A stretch of DNA of 50,992 nt from NCBI GenBank assembly GCA_018064905.1, contig JAGHUJ010000006.1, positions 1-50,992 on the forward strand, written 5' to 3'. Below are positions 16,360 to 22,814 of the stretch, one piece after another; position 1 is the stretch's first letter, and the number at the start of each line of letters is the position of its first letter. Made by a program: the position numbers and the translations under genes. Origin of the DNA: Candidatus Treponema equifaecale (lineage in GTDB: Bacteria > Spirochaetota > Spirochaetia > Treponematales > Treponemataceae). The notes under the pieces are model-generated. The model worked only from the letters and a program-made list of their open reading frames with translations, ran no database searches and was not told where the DNA came from.

Positions 16360-18057
16360 CTACTGAAGGATTGCGCCCTTATCAGCAGAACTTACCAATT
16401 TAGCATAGCGAGCAAGGTAGCCAGTCTTAACCTTTGGTTCAAGAGGCTTCCAATTTTCCTTACGCTTAGCAAGTTCTTCATCGCTTACTTTGAGTGTAAT
16501 TTTGTAGTTGTTGATATCCAGCTCAATCAAATCACCTTCCTCAACAAGACCGATTGGTCCACCTACAGCAGCTTCTGGAGAACAGTGTCCAAGAGAAGCA
16601 CCACGAGTAGCACCTGAGAAGCGACCGTCAGTAATAAGGGCAACATCTTTGTCCATTCCCTGACCGGCAAGAGCAGCTGTTACAGCAAGCATTTCACGCA
16701 TACCTGGACCACCCTTTGGACCTTCGTAGCGGATAACTACAACATCACCTTTGTTGATTTTGCGTGCCTGAACAGCAGCCATTGCGTCTTCCTCAGAATT
16801 GAATACGCGGGCTGGACCTGTGTGGAGCATAAGTTCCTTTGCGCAGGCAGAACGTTTTACTACAGTTCCGTTTGGTGCAAGGTTTCCAAAGAGAATTGCA
16901 ATACCACCGTTGTCTGAGAATGGATTTTCGATAGGACGCAAGATTTCTGGATTTCTGTTACGAACCCCCTTGATGTTTTCTGCGATAGTCTTTCCTGTTA
17001 CAGTCATAAGGCTTGTGTTGATAAGGTTCTTCTTTGCAAGTTCTGCAAGAACAGCCTGAACACCACCGGCATCATCAAGCTCGCACATAAATGTATGGCC
17101 AGCTGGTGCCAGGTGACACAAGTTTGGTGTGCGGTTAGAAATTTCGTTTACTTCGTGAAGGTCGATTTCAACACCTGCTTCATGAGCAATAGCTGGCAAG
17201 TGAAGCATTGTGTTAGAAGAACAGCCGAGAGCCATGTCAGCAGCCAAACCGTTCTTGAAGTTTTCTGCAGTCATCATCTGGCGTGCAGTGATTCCCTTTT
17301 TGTAGAGATCCATTACAGCCATACCTGCGTGCTTAGCAAGCTGCATACGACGGCCTGTTACAGCAGGAATTGTTCCGTTTCCTGGCAAACCAAGACCAAG
17401 AACTTCTGTAAGACAGTTCATAGAGTTTGCAGTGAACATACCAGAACATGCACCACAACCAGGACAAGCATAGTTTTCCATTTCGCGGAGCTGTTCTTCT
17501 GTTACCTTACCAACTGCAAGACCTCCAACAGCCTCGAACATATCAGTCAAAGAAAGATTTTTTCCAGAATATGGGTTTGAAGGATCATTTCCTGGCAAGT
17601 GCCCTGGCATCATTGGACCACCAGAAACAAATACAGTTGGAAGATCCAGACGAGCCGCAGCCATAAGCATACCTGGAACGATTTTGTCACAGTTTGGAAT
17701 CATTACAAGAGCATCAAACTGGTGAGCTTTTGCAACACATTCAACTGAGTCAGCAATAAGTTCACGAGTTACGAGAGAATATTTCATTCCTTCGTGTCCC
17801 ATTGCGATACCGTCACAAACACCGATTGCAGGGAATTCAATTGGAGTGCCGCCTGCCATGCGAACTCCAGCCTTTACAGCTTCAGCGATGCGGTCAAGTT
17901 CAATGTGTCCAGGAATCAATTCATTCTTGGCACAGATGATACCAACCATTGGCTGATTCAATTCTTCATCAGTATAGCCTGATGCGTAGTAAAGTGAACG
18001 ATGTGGAGCACGAGCTGTGCCCTTGCATGCGTTGTCAGATTTTTTTGTTACTGCCAT
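16360..18057 (-). CDS. ilvD: Dihydroxy-acid dehydratase
   Basis: IlvD dehydrates 2,3-dihydroxy acids to 2-keto acids in valine, leucine and isoleucine synthesis, using an iron-sulfur cluster. Cluster-binding cysteines are seen in [11 protein letters not shown] (about residue 122) and [19 protein letters not shown] (about 195). The segment [20 protein letters not shown] is also conserved. The position that is PCN in proteobacterial IlvD reads PGH here (NELIPGH), as in Firmicutes-type enzymes. At 565 residues the length is normal. GAGGT precedes the ATG. The gene stands alone, without ilvBNC nearby. It suggests branched-chain amino acid synthesis, unlike T. pallidum. Confidence 0.97.
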   Translation of the reverse strand: MAVTKKSDNACKGTARAPHRSLYYASGYTDEELNQPMVGIICAKNELIPGHIELDRIAEAVKAGVRMAGGTPIEFPAIGVCDGIAMGHEGMKYSLVTRELIADSVECVAKAHQFDALVMIPNCDKIVPGMLMAAARLDLPTVFVSGGPMMPGHLPGNDPSNPYSGKNLSLTDMFEAVGGLAVGKVTEEQLREMENYACPGCGACSGMFTANSMNCLTEVLGLGLPGNGTIPAVTGRRMQLAKHAGMAVMDLYKKGITARQMMTAENFKNGLAADMALGCSSNTMLHLPAIAHEAGVEIDLHEVNEISNRTPNLCHLAPAGHTFMCELDDAGGVQAVLAELAKKNLINTSLMTVTGKTIAENIKGVRNRNPEILRPIENPFSDNGGIAILFGNLAPNGTVVKRSACAKELMLHTGPARVFNSEEDAMAAVQARKINKGDVVVIRYEGPKGGPGMREMLAVTAALAGQGMDKDVALITDGRFSGATRGASLGHCSPEAAVGGPIGLVEEGDLIELDINNYKITLKVSDEELAKRKENWKPLEPKVKTGYLARYAKLVSSADKGAILQ

Positions 18058-18098
18058 TTTATCTACCTCAAAAAATTTTATTCGAATTTTGCAACAAA

Positions 18099-18127
18099 AT
18101 TATACTCTTTCCCGATTATTGCGTAAA
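18099..18127 (-). promoter_or_regulatory. Promoter of ilvD
   Basis: On the minus strand TTTACG (18122-18127), a 17-base spacer and a perfect TATAAT (18099-18104) lie about 42 bases before the ATG. No leader peptide or T-box was seen. Confidence 0.65.
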
Positions 18128-18164
18128 GTGAAATGATAGAAAGTCAATATTGCAAAAATCGCAA

Positions 18165-18566
18165 TTATACTAAAAAGTAGTAAGGTTCCTCCCAACTCTT
18201 GAATTTTGAGTCATGAGTAAGAAGTATCATGGCATCCCCTTTTGCCTGAGCCAGCAGCATTCTGTCAAAAGGATCATTGTGAGCTACAGCGCCTTCCTTA
18301 TGCTGCAATGTTTCCAATGCACATACATGGCGGTCATCCAGAGGAAGTTTTTTATATCCGGCATCTTCACACCAAGCTAAAAATTCTCTACCACTAATCG
18401 GCATATTTTTCTTAGCCATATATTTGATTGCGACCTCCCACATAGAAACTATACTATAGTAAATTTGGTTTTCAGGATTCTGTATATATCTTTTGGCTTC
18501 AGCCGTAAGTCGAGGATCATCTGTTACAGACCAAAGAATAATATGTGTATCAAGAAGTAATTCCAT
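18165..18566 (-). CDS. vapC: Type II toxin, PIN-domain ribonuclease (VapC family)
   Basis: A 133-residue PIN-domain protein, in this family an Mg-dependent RNase that blocks translation. The acidic residues of the active site are visible: D6 in LLLDTHIILW, E44 in MWEVAIK, D98/D101 in HNDPFDRMLLAQA and D119 in LLTHDSKF. All key residues are present, so the toxin should be active. GAGG precedes the ATG, 9 bases after the antitoxin stop. The pairing with a Phd-type antitoxin is common for this VapC subfamily. The RNA target is unknown. Confidence 0.9.
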   Translation of the reverse strand: MELLLDTHIILWSVTDDPRLTAEAKRYIQNPENQIYYSIVSMWEVAIKYMAKKNMPISGREFLAWCEDAGYKKLPLDDRHVCALETLQHKEGAVAHNDPFDRMLLAQAKGDAMILLTHDSKFKSWEEPYYFLV

Positions 18567-18575
18567 TTTCTAACC

Positions 18576-18812
18576 TCACACCATTCCAAAAAGTTTTGCA
18601 ATTTCATCATTATATTCATCAATATCATCTGGACACACGAAATGTCCTTTTGCACCACCAATCCGCCTTGAAACATCATCTTCAATAAGAGTAATTTTTG
18701 CCACAGGTTTTCCACTACGACAAACAATCACTTCACTTTCCTGCTTTTTTTCAAGAAGAAGCAGCAGCTTTGAAAAATTTGTTTTAGCCTCAAGAACATT
18801 CACCTTACACAT
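18576..18812 (-). CDS. Type II antitoxin, Phd/YefM family
   Basis: A 78-residue antitoxin. The N-terminal Phd/YefM fold is clear: VNVLEAKTNFSKLLLLLEKK, then EVIVCRSGKPVAKITLIE. This half binds DNA as a dimer. The C-terminal half (about 45-78), with DDIDEYNDEIAKLFG, should wrap the VapC toxin. GGGAG lies 6 bases before the ATG. Its promoter overlaps three TTAGTCA heptamers, the likely autoregulatory operator. It is the first gene of the pair. Confidence 0.9.
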   Translation of the reverse strand: MCKVNVLEAKTNFSKLLLLLEKKQESEVIVCRSGKPVAKITLIEDDVSRRIGGAKGHFVCPDDIDEYNDEIAKLFGMV

Positions 18813-18844
18813 AAAGAACTCCCATCAATAAAAAACTGGTCACC

Positions 18845-18893
18845 TTAGTCAACTCGTATGCAGCAATTGTAAAACACTTAGTCAGGTTAGTCA
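18845..18893. promoter_or_regulatory. Operator repeats of the toxin-antitoxin pair
   Basis: The heptamer TTAGTCA occurs three times at 18845, 18878 and 18887. Two of these extend to longer copies CCTTAGTCAAC and GGTTAGTCAAC. They overlap the -35 and flank the promoter, the usual place for a Phd-family autorepressor. Confidence 0.55.
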
Positions 18894-18894
18894 A
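18866..18894 (-). promoter_or_regulatory. Promoter of the toxin-antitoxin pair
   Basis: On the minus strand TTGACT (18889-18894), 17 bases and TACAAT (18866-18871) lie about 54 bases before the antitoxin ATG. The -35 is part of an operator heptamer. Confidence 0.75.
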
Positions 18895-18918
18895 CAACAG
18901 GAAATAAATTGAGAGCAT

Positions 18919-18960
18919 AAAAAAAGCCTACCTCGCTGTGGTTAGTTGAAGTAGGCTTTT
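18919..18960 (-). terminator. Intrinsic terminator of the candidate small RNA
   Basis: AAAAGCCTAC and GTAGGCTTTT form a 10-bp stem with a 19-base loop, followed on the minus strand by a run of seven T (18919-18925). On the plus strand the stem ends in TTTT and may work weakly. Confidence 0.75.
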
Positions 18961-19006
18961 CATTAAAGCAAACAGAAGCTAGCCACTTATGAAGCGGTGC
19001 TTTCTT
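18919..19006 (-). ncRNA. Candidate small RNA, about 88 nt, two hairpins
   Basis: A complete transcription unit without a gene: promoter at 19013-19041, then about 88 bases, then an intrinsic terminator. The first half folds as one long hairpin. AAAGCAA pairs with TTGCTTT, inside it GAAAGC with GCTTC, and at the tip CCGCTT with AAGTGG around a 3-base loop. The second hairpin is the terminator. It lies between the toxin-antitoxin pair and the nuclease-like gene, all on the minus strand. No match to a known RNA family was recognised. Targets are unknown. Confidence 0.5.
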
Positions 19007-19012
19007 GCTTTA

Positions 19013-19041
19013 AATATAACTTATAATTTTCTTGCAGTCAA
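19013..19041 (-). promoter_or_regulatory. Promoter of the candidate small RNA
   Basis: On the minus strand TTGACT (19036-19041), exactly 17 bases and TATATT (19013-19018). It starts 28 bases after the stop of the nuclease-like gene and points away from it, so it does not serve that gene. Confidence 0.7.
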
Positions 19042-19069
19042 CTTGGTTTTTCTTCAAGGATTTTTTCTG

Positions 19070-20263
19070 CTAATAATTATCCCACTTAAAATCATCAAAA
19101 TCCAGAATCTGAATTTCCATATCATTTCTGAAATATTTTTCAAGTTTTCTGATTGTCAGAGGAGTTTTGTTCTTGTAATTTGGATTCAGATAGACAAAAG
19201 CATTGTAAAGCGAATTTTTATTTTGGGTTTCAGGACTGTGGTCATCTATAAAAATTATTCCTGCAAGATTCTGAGCCACATCCATCACCTGAACTTTTCC
19301 TTCTGGGTAATTTGAAGAATGATTTGCTGCATCTTCTTCCATTTTATTCAGTTCTATAAATGTTCTTCGTGCCAGTGAACGGTAGAAAAGGTTGTTGAAA
19401 TCTTTAAAATCAACTGTTTCGTCATTGAACCAGGAATTTCTGACCATTGTAATAATCGAATACTCATTGTCCAAAAGCTTTGATCCGTAATCAAGAAACT
19501 TGAACTTGTAAGCTTCTGCCATTGCAAATGGTGAATATTCTTTTACTGTAGTCAGAGTGTCCGTGTATTGAATGCGAAATGTAAAAATTATCCCGGACTT
19601 TGACTGATATTTTATGATTTTTTTATTTTCTGAAACTGCACGAGTCAATTCTTTATAAATTATGCGTTTTTCATAGCCCAGATTTGACTTTACCTCAGTG
19701 TAATCAATGGAAGAAAGGTTATCTACACCAATCATCACAGATTTTTTCAGACTGAGCAATGCAAATTCTTCTACGGCCTCAAAAATTTCTTCAAGAATGT
19801 TCTGATGGATGCAGTTGAAGCTTTTTACATCGGTATAAATGTTGTTGTGGCGAAGATGAATGCAAAGGTCAATGTCAATTGTTTCTTTATGACCGATAAG
19901 TGCAGGAATTGAATTTTTGTGTTCAGAAACTGGATGAATTGAAATGTAATCGGTCTTGAAAAATTCACCGAACTGGCCATAGAAATCCAGTGCCACCAGT
20001 TCAGAATAAGGTCCGGCCCAGCCTGAATTTTTGGATTCTCCAATATTCTTCACTTTTTCTGCAATTTCGTTGATTGTTTTTCCGTCAGATTTATATAGTT
20101 CGTAAAGCCGGTGAAGCCTTGAAACAAAATTTTTTGCAAAGAGATTCAATGGTTTCCGGCTAAGAGTTGAAATGCATTTATTGGAATTGTTTTTCTGTCT
20201 GATTATTTTTTCAACGCCAAAAATTGATTTTATTATGTGTTCAAGATTTTCAACATCTGTCAT
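19070..20263 (-). CDS. Orphan protein with PD-(D/E)xK nuclease-like motif
   Basis: A 397-residue protein with no signal peptide or membrane segment. It is not a family I recognise by name. Residues 88-147 show the order expected of a PD-(D/E)xK nuclease core: E88 in a helix (PYSELVALDFYGQF), D130/D132 at the end of a strand (TIDIDLCIHL), and D-V-K (145-147) in the next strand (NIYTDVKSF). A further helix follows. This fold is used by restriction and repair enzymes, so a restriction-like role is possible but is inference. No methyltransferase is nearby. The gene is AT-rich for the window, has no clear ribosome site and sits beside a toxin-antitoxin pair, which suggests acquisition. Confidence 0.6.
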   Translation of the reverse strand: MTDVENLEHIIKSIFGVEKIIRQKNNSNKCISTLSRKPLNLFAKNFVSRLHRLYELYKSDGKTINEIAEKVKNIGESKNSGWAGPYSELVALDFYGQFGEFFKTDYISIHPVSEHKNSIPALIGHKETIDIDLCIHLRHNNIYTDVKSFNCIHQNILEEIFEAVEEFALLSLKKSVMIGVDNLSSIDYTEVKSNLGYEKRIIYKELTRAVSENKKIIKYQSKSGIIFTFRIQYTDTLTTVKEYSPFAMAEAYKFKFLDYGSKLLDNEYSIITMVRNSWFNDETVDFKDFNNLFYRSLARRTFIELNKMEEDAANHSSNYPEGKVQVMDVAQNLAGIIFIDDHSPETQNKNSLYNAFVYLNPNYKNKTPLTIRKLEKYFRNDMEIQILDFDDFKWDNY

Positions 20264-20333
20264 TGAAATAATTTTACCACAGATTCAAGAAATTCTCAGA
20301 GTTTTTTATCCACAGATTTACACAGATTTCAAT

Positions 20334-20368
20334 AAAAAAAATGGTGGCTAAGCTTTTACTCAACCACC
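20334..20368 (-). terminator. Terminator after the CsgG-like pair
   Basis: On the minus strand GGTGG and CCACC enclose a 16-base loop and are followed by ATTTTTTTT. It lies 40 bases after the stop of the 20409 gene. Nearby the phrase CCACAGATT occurs twice, part of a short direct repeat of unknown meaning. Confidence 0.6.
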
Positions 20369-20408
20369 GCGTGTTTTATAAGTCAACAACTGAAATATTA
20401 TTTAATTG

Positions 20409-21518
20409 TTAAAATGTTTCATTTGCAAAGGCTGCATTGATTTCTTCCAATGTTATACCGTTTGCTATGAGAACATCAAGAAAACCTGCAGTCTCATAAG
20501 GATGTACGTTTGATCTATCCCTAATATATATTACATTATTGTTGAGGAACATATCCAAAAACTTTTTTGAAGCAGCAACACCACTCGACCATATGTACAT
20601 ATATGAATCAGAACGTTTTTCATAATTCCAGCCACCAGCGTAATCCCATTCTGCAGAAGGTTTCCATTCACTGCGAGGCGTTAACTTTATTATGTCCCCT
20701 GATTCCATTTTAAAATCAAATTCACTCCAGTATTCAGCATTATATCCACCCCATTTCATAGAACACCTTACCCTGGAATTTATCTTTCTGTCACATTTCT
20801 CATAACCAAAGAAAAGTGCAGTTCCATCAGGATTGTTACAGGTAATTGTATAAATGGTTTCTCCATCAAAATCATTTCTTACTTTTTTAACTTTCCATGC
20901 AGTATTTGCGGCTCTTTTCCTTGCGGCTTCAATATCAACAGCAGAACCTGATCCGGTTGTTGTACCAGAATCTTTTTTTGCAGTATTTACAACGGAATTT
21001 TTTCTTGCAGCAAACTTTACATCTTTTAGATACCTGTCTTTTGCAACTGTTGTACGGCTCATGGCACAAATTTCACCATCCTGCACATTTACAACACGAA
21101 CATTTACTATCAAAGAATCCACAACATTTTTGATTGAGCCGTAACAGATATAATCAACACCTGCAAGTTTACCAATATCCTTTGCAGTATTTTCATCAAC
21201 CAGTCCTGAAGACTGAAATTTCTGTTCAGAAAGGATTCTTTCCAGATTTGCCCTTTCAAAAACCCTAACTTTACCAGTTTTAAAAACAGCTTCAGTCAAA
21301 GAATCTGTAACATGGTCTTCCACATTGGCATTGCCATCTTCTGTGGTCAAAGCAACAAATGCATAGGATGCTTTTTTACCATCGCTTCTAACCTGAACAA
21401 CTTTTTTTGCTAGTTCGGTAAAACCATCTGCCAGATTATAATTATCTCCCTGTGCACTAACAGAAAAAGAACCTGCCAGAATCAAAATAGATGCTAAAAT
21501 CTTTGTTTTAATTTTCAT
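20409..21518 (-). CDS. Exported CsgG/LpoB-domain protein with unique C-terminal domain
   Basis: A signal peptide (KTKILASILILAGSFSVSAQ) is followed by a CsgG/LpoB-like domain (about 25-165): SYAFVALTTEDG, TEAVFKTGKVRVFERANLERIL, and AKDIGKLAGVDYICYGSIK. No lipobox is seen, unlike CsgG itself. The linker (about 165-200) is Ser/Thr/Ala-rich. The last 170 residues are Trp/Tyr-rich with no family I recognise. ATG at 21518 is chosen because TGGGGA lies 6 bases upstream; an in-frame ATG at 21545 would add 9 residues. The N-terminal half is clearly paralogous to the upstream gene (21582-22592), while the C-terminal halves differ. Confidence 0.8.
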   Translation of the reverse strand: MKIKTKILASILILAGSFSVSAQGDNYNLADGFTELAKKVVQVRSDGKKASYAFVALTTEDGNANVEDHVTDSLTEAVFKTGKVRVFERANLERILSEQKFQSSGLVDENTAKDIGKLAGVDYICYGSIKNVVDSLIVNVRVVNVQDGEICAMSRTTVAKDRYLKDVKFAARKNSVVNTAKKDSGTTTGSGSAVDIEAARKRAANTAWKVKKVRNDFDGETIYTITCNNPDGTALFFGYEKCDRKINSRVRCSMKWGGYNAEYWSEFDFKMESGDIIKLTPRSEWKPSAEWDYAGGWNYEKRSDSYMYIWSSGVAASKKFLDMFLNNNVIYIRDRSNVHPYETAGFLDVLIANGITLEEINAAFANETF

Positions 21519-21581
21519 TTTTTTCCCCATCTTATATAAAATCATTCTCTTGTGATCAGATAGATTAGAATTGCTGTATCT

Positions 21582-22592
21582 TTAAAATTTAAAGACTAAT
21601 CCTACTGAAACTTTGTTGATATTTTGTTTTATTTCCGTATAGTATTCGCCAACATAATCGATTCGCAATTTACCCAAATCAATGCCAGCAATTCCACGTA
21701 CCAGCGGACTGCTGATATTTTCTTCAGTTTTTCGAAGTGCATATCCACCAGCGACTTTAAAATGCAGAACGCCAAAATCTAATCCCAAATTCAAACAGGC
21801 AAATGCATGCGCCATTTCTTTCTCTGCATCTAAATCTTTTTCTTCAAAAACATCCGTTTCATCAGATTTGTTAAACGGATAGTAAATTCCACCACTCAAT
21901 CCAAAAACAAGGACATCTTTACGTTTTTCCAATCCAAAAGTGAGACCGTAATAATCTGCATAATCTTTTACAGGAATGTCATAAAGTGCATAAAACTGTG
22001 TCAGACTTACACTTTTTCTAGATTTTGCATTTTTTGTCTCATTCACACCATCATTTTCTTCGTCTGAACTTTTTTTGTTCGAGGAAGCATTCAATGTGGC
22101 TGTATTATTTGTCATAACTTTGAGATAATCATCTGTTTCAATATAATCCGAAGAAAAAGCGCAAAGTTCACCTGTCTGAACATCAGTTACCTTTGCCTTG
22201 ATATTCAACTGATCATCCACAATGCTGTAGTAGCCATAACAAACGTAATCAACACCAGCAATTTTTCCGACTTCCTTTGCAGTATTCTCATCAATCACGC
22301 CTGAACTCTGAAGCTTCAGCTCATTTAAAATATTGTTCAGCTTTGCCCTTTCCACAATTCGGATTTTTCCTGTATTAAAAGCTGCTTCCATCAATCCATC
22401 TGTAATATATTCATCAATTTCAGATTGAACTTCATCTGATGAAAATGGCATGAAGGCATAAATCGACTTTTTACCAGGCTCTTCCACAACAAGTTTTTCT
22501 GCTACATTAGCCAAAGAATCAACAATATCCAAAGCAATTGATTCAAAGACAAGACCAAACATAAAAAAACAAAGTGCGATAATTTTCTTCAT
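21582..22592 (-). CDS. Exported CsgG/LpoB-domain protein with outer-membrane-like C-terminus
   Basis: A signal peptide (KKIIALCFFMFGLVFESIAL) is followed by a CsgG/LpoB-like domain (about 22-160), with SIYAFMPFSSDE, EAAFNTGKIRIVERAKLNNI and GKIAGVDYVCYGYY. It is close to the next gene in this part. The C-terminal 140 residues alternate polar and hydrophobic residues and end in VSVGLVFKF, a pattern of outer-membrane beta strands with a terminal aromatic residue. A surface or periplasmic location is inferred. AGGAG lies 9 bases before the ATG. Upstream are a terminator hairpin and the small repeat-bearing ORF at 22654-22731, which may control it. Confidence 0.8.
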   Translation of the reverse strand: MKKIIALCFFMFGLVFESIALDIVDSLANVAEKLVVEEPGKKSIYAFMPFSSDEVQSEIDEYITDGLMEAAFNTGKIRIVERAKLNNILNELKLQSSGVIDENTAKEVGKIAGVDYVCYGYYSIVDDQLNIKAKVTDVQTGELCAFSSDYIETDDYLKVMTNNTATLNASSNKKSSDEENDGVNETKNAKSRKSVSLTQFYALYDIPVKDYADYYGLTFGLEKRKDVLVFGLSGGIYYPFNKSDETDVFEEKDLDAEKEMAHAFACLNLGLDFGVLHFKVAGGYALRKTEENISSPLVRGIAGIDLGKLRIDYVGEYYTEIKQNINKVSVGLVFKF

Positions 22593-22622
22593 TTATCCAG
22601 ACTCCTGAAAAACGATTTAAAC

Positions 22623-22655
22623 AAAAAAAAGGAATTTCCCCACGGAAATTCCTTT
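22623..22655 (-). terminator. Strong hairpin terminator in the leader of the CsgG-like pair
   Basis: AAAGGAATTTCC and GGAAATTCCTTT form a perfect 12-bp stem with a 4-base loop, followed on the minus strand by eight T counting the last stem bases. It is 30 bases from the ATG of the CsgG-like gene and follows a possible promoter. It either ends the permease operon or attenuates the CsgG-like pair. Confidence 0.85.
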
Positions 22656-22731
22656 AAAATGCAAAATAAATTTTAAAAAAGAGAATTCTAACAACTGAAC
22701 TGAACTGAACTGAACTGAACTGAACTGCCAT
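22654..22731 (-). CDS. Small leader ORF built on a pentanucleotide repeat
   Basis: A 25-codon frame starts at ATG 22731 with a strong AGAAGGA site 7 bases upstream. Its first 13 codons (MAVQFSSVQFSSV) are written by seven CAGTT units, and the last 12 read VRILFFKIYFAF. The stop TAA (22656-22654) overlaps the first bases of the 12-bp terminator stem. With one unit fewer the frame would stop early at TAG (22688). With one unit more it would read through the whole hairpin and T-run to a TAA. This is the layout of a translation-coupled, phase-variable attenuator. Expression is not proven. Confidence 0.4.
   Translation of the reverse strand: MAVQFSSVQFSSVVRILFFKIYFAF
22693..22727. repeat. Pentanucleotide tandem repeat, 7 x AACTG (CAGTT on the minus strand)
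   Basis: Seven perfect copies of a 5-bp unit lie in the leader of the CsgG-like pair. Units of 5 bp change reading frame with each gain or loss, as in contingency loci. Confidence 0.97.
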
Positions 22732-22759
22732 TTATATTTTCCTTCTCTCTACTTAAACT

Positions 22760-22788
22760 ATTTTAATAAATTGAAGGAAAATATACAA
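22760..22788 (-). promoter_or_regulatory. Possible promoter of the CsgG-like pair leader
   Basis: On the minus strand TTGTAT (22783-22788), 17 bases and TAAAAT (22760-22765). The -10 is good and the -35 weak. Transcription would start near 22753, just before the ribosome site of the small ORF. Confidence 0.45.
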
Positions 22789-22814
22789 CATTGTAGAGAA
22801 TTCACATATAAATA

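Noticed and set aside
17095..17580. 161-codon frame on the plus strand inside ilvD
   Set aside because: Rich in Cys, His and Thr as expected for an antisense shadow. ilvD is complete and conserved on the other strand.
18961..19010. tRNA-like fold between the toxin-antitoxin pair and the nuclease-like gene
   Set aside because: The hairpin lacks a T-loop GTTC motif, an acceptor/CCA and an anticodon arm of proper size. A promoter and terminator fit a small RNA better.
20281..20325. Repeated CCACAGATT phrase as a replication-origin DnaA box cluster
   Set aside because: The copies do not match TTATCCACA at proper spacing except once (TTATCCACA near 20307), and no dnaA, dnaN or AT-rich unwinding region is close. 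One box is expected by chance.
22693..22727. CRISPR or minisatellite reading of the AACTG repeat
   Set aside because: It is a perfect 5-bp microsatellite without spacers.
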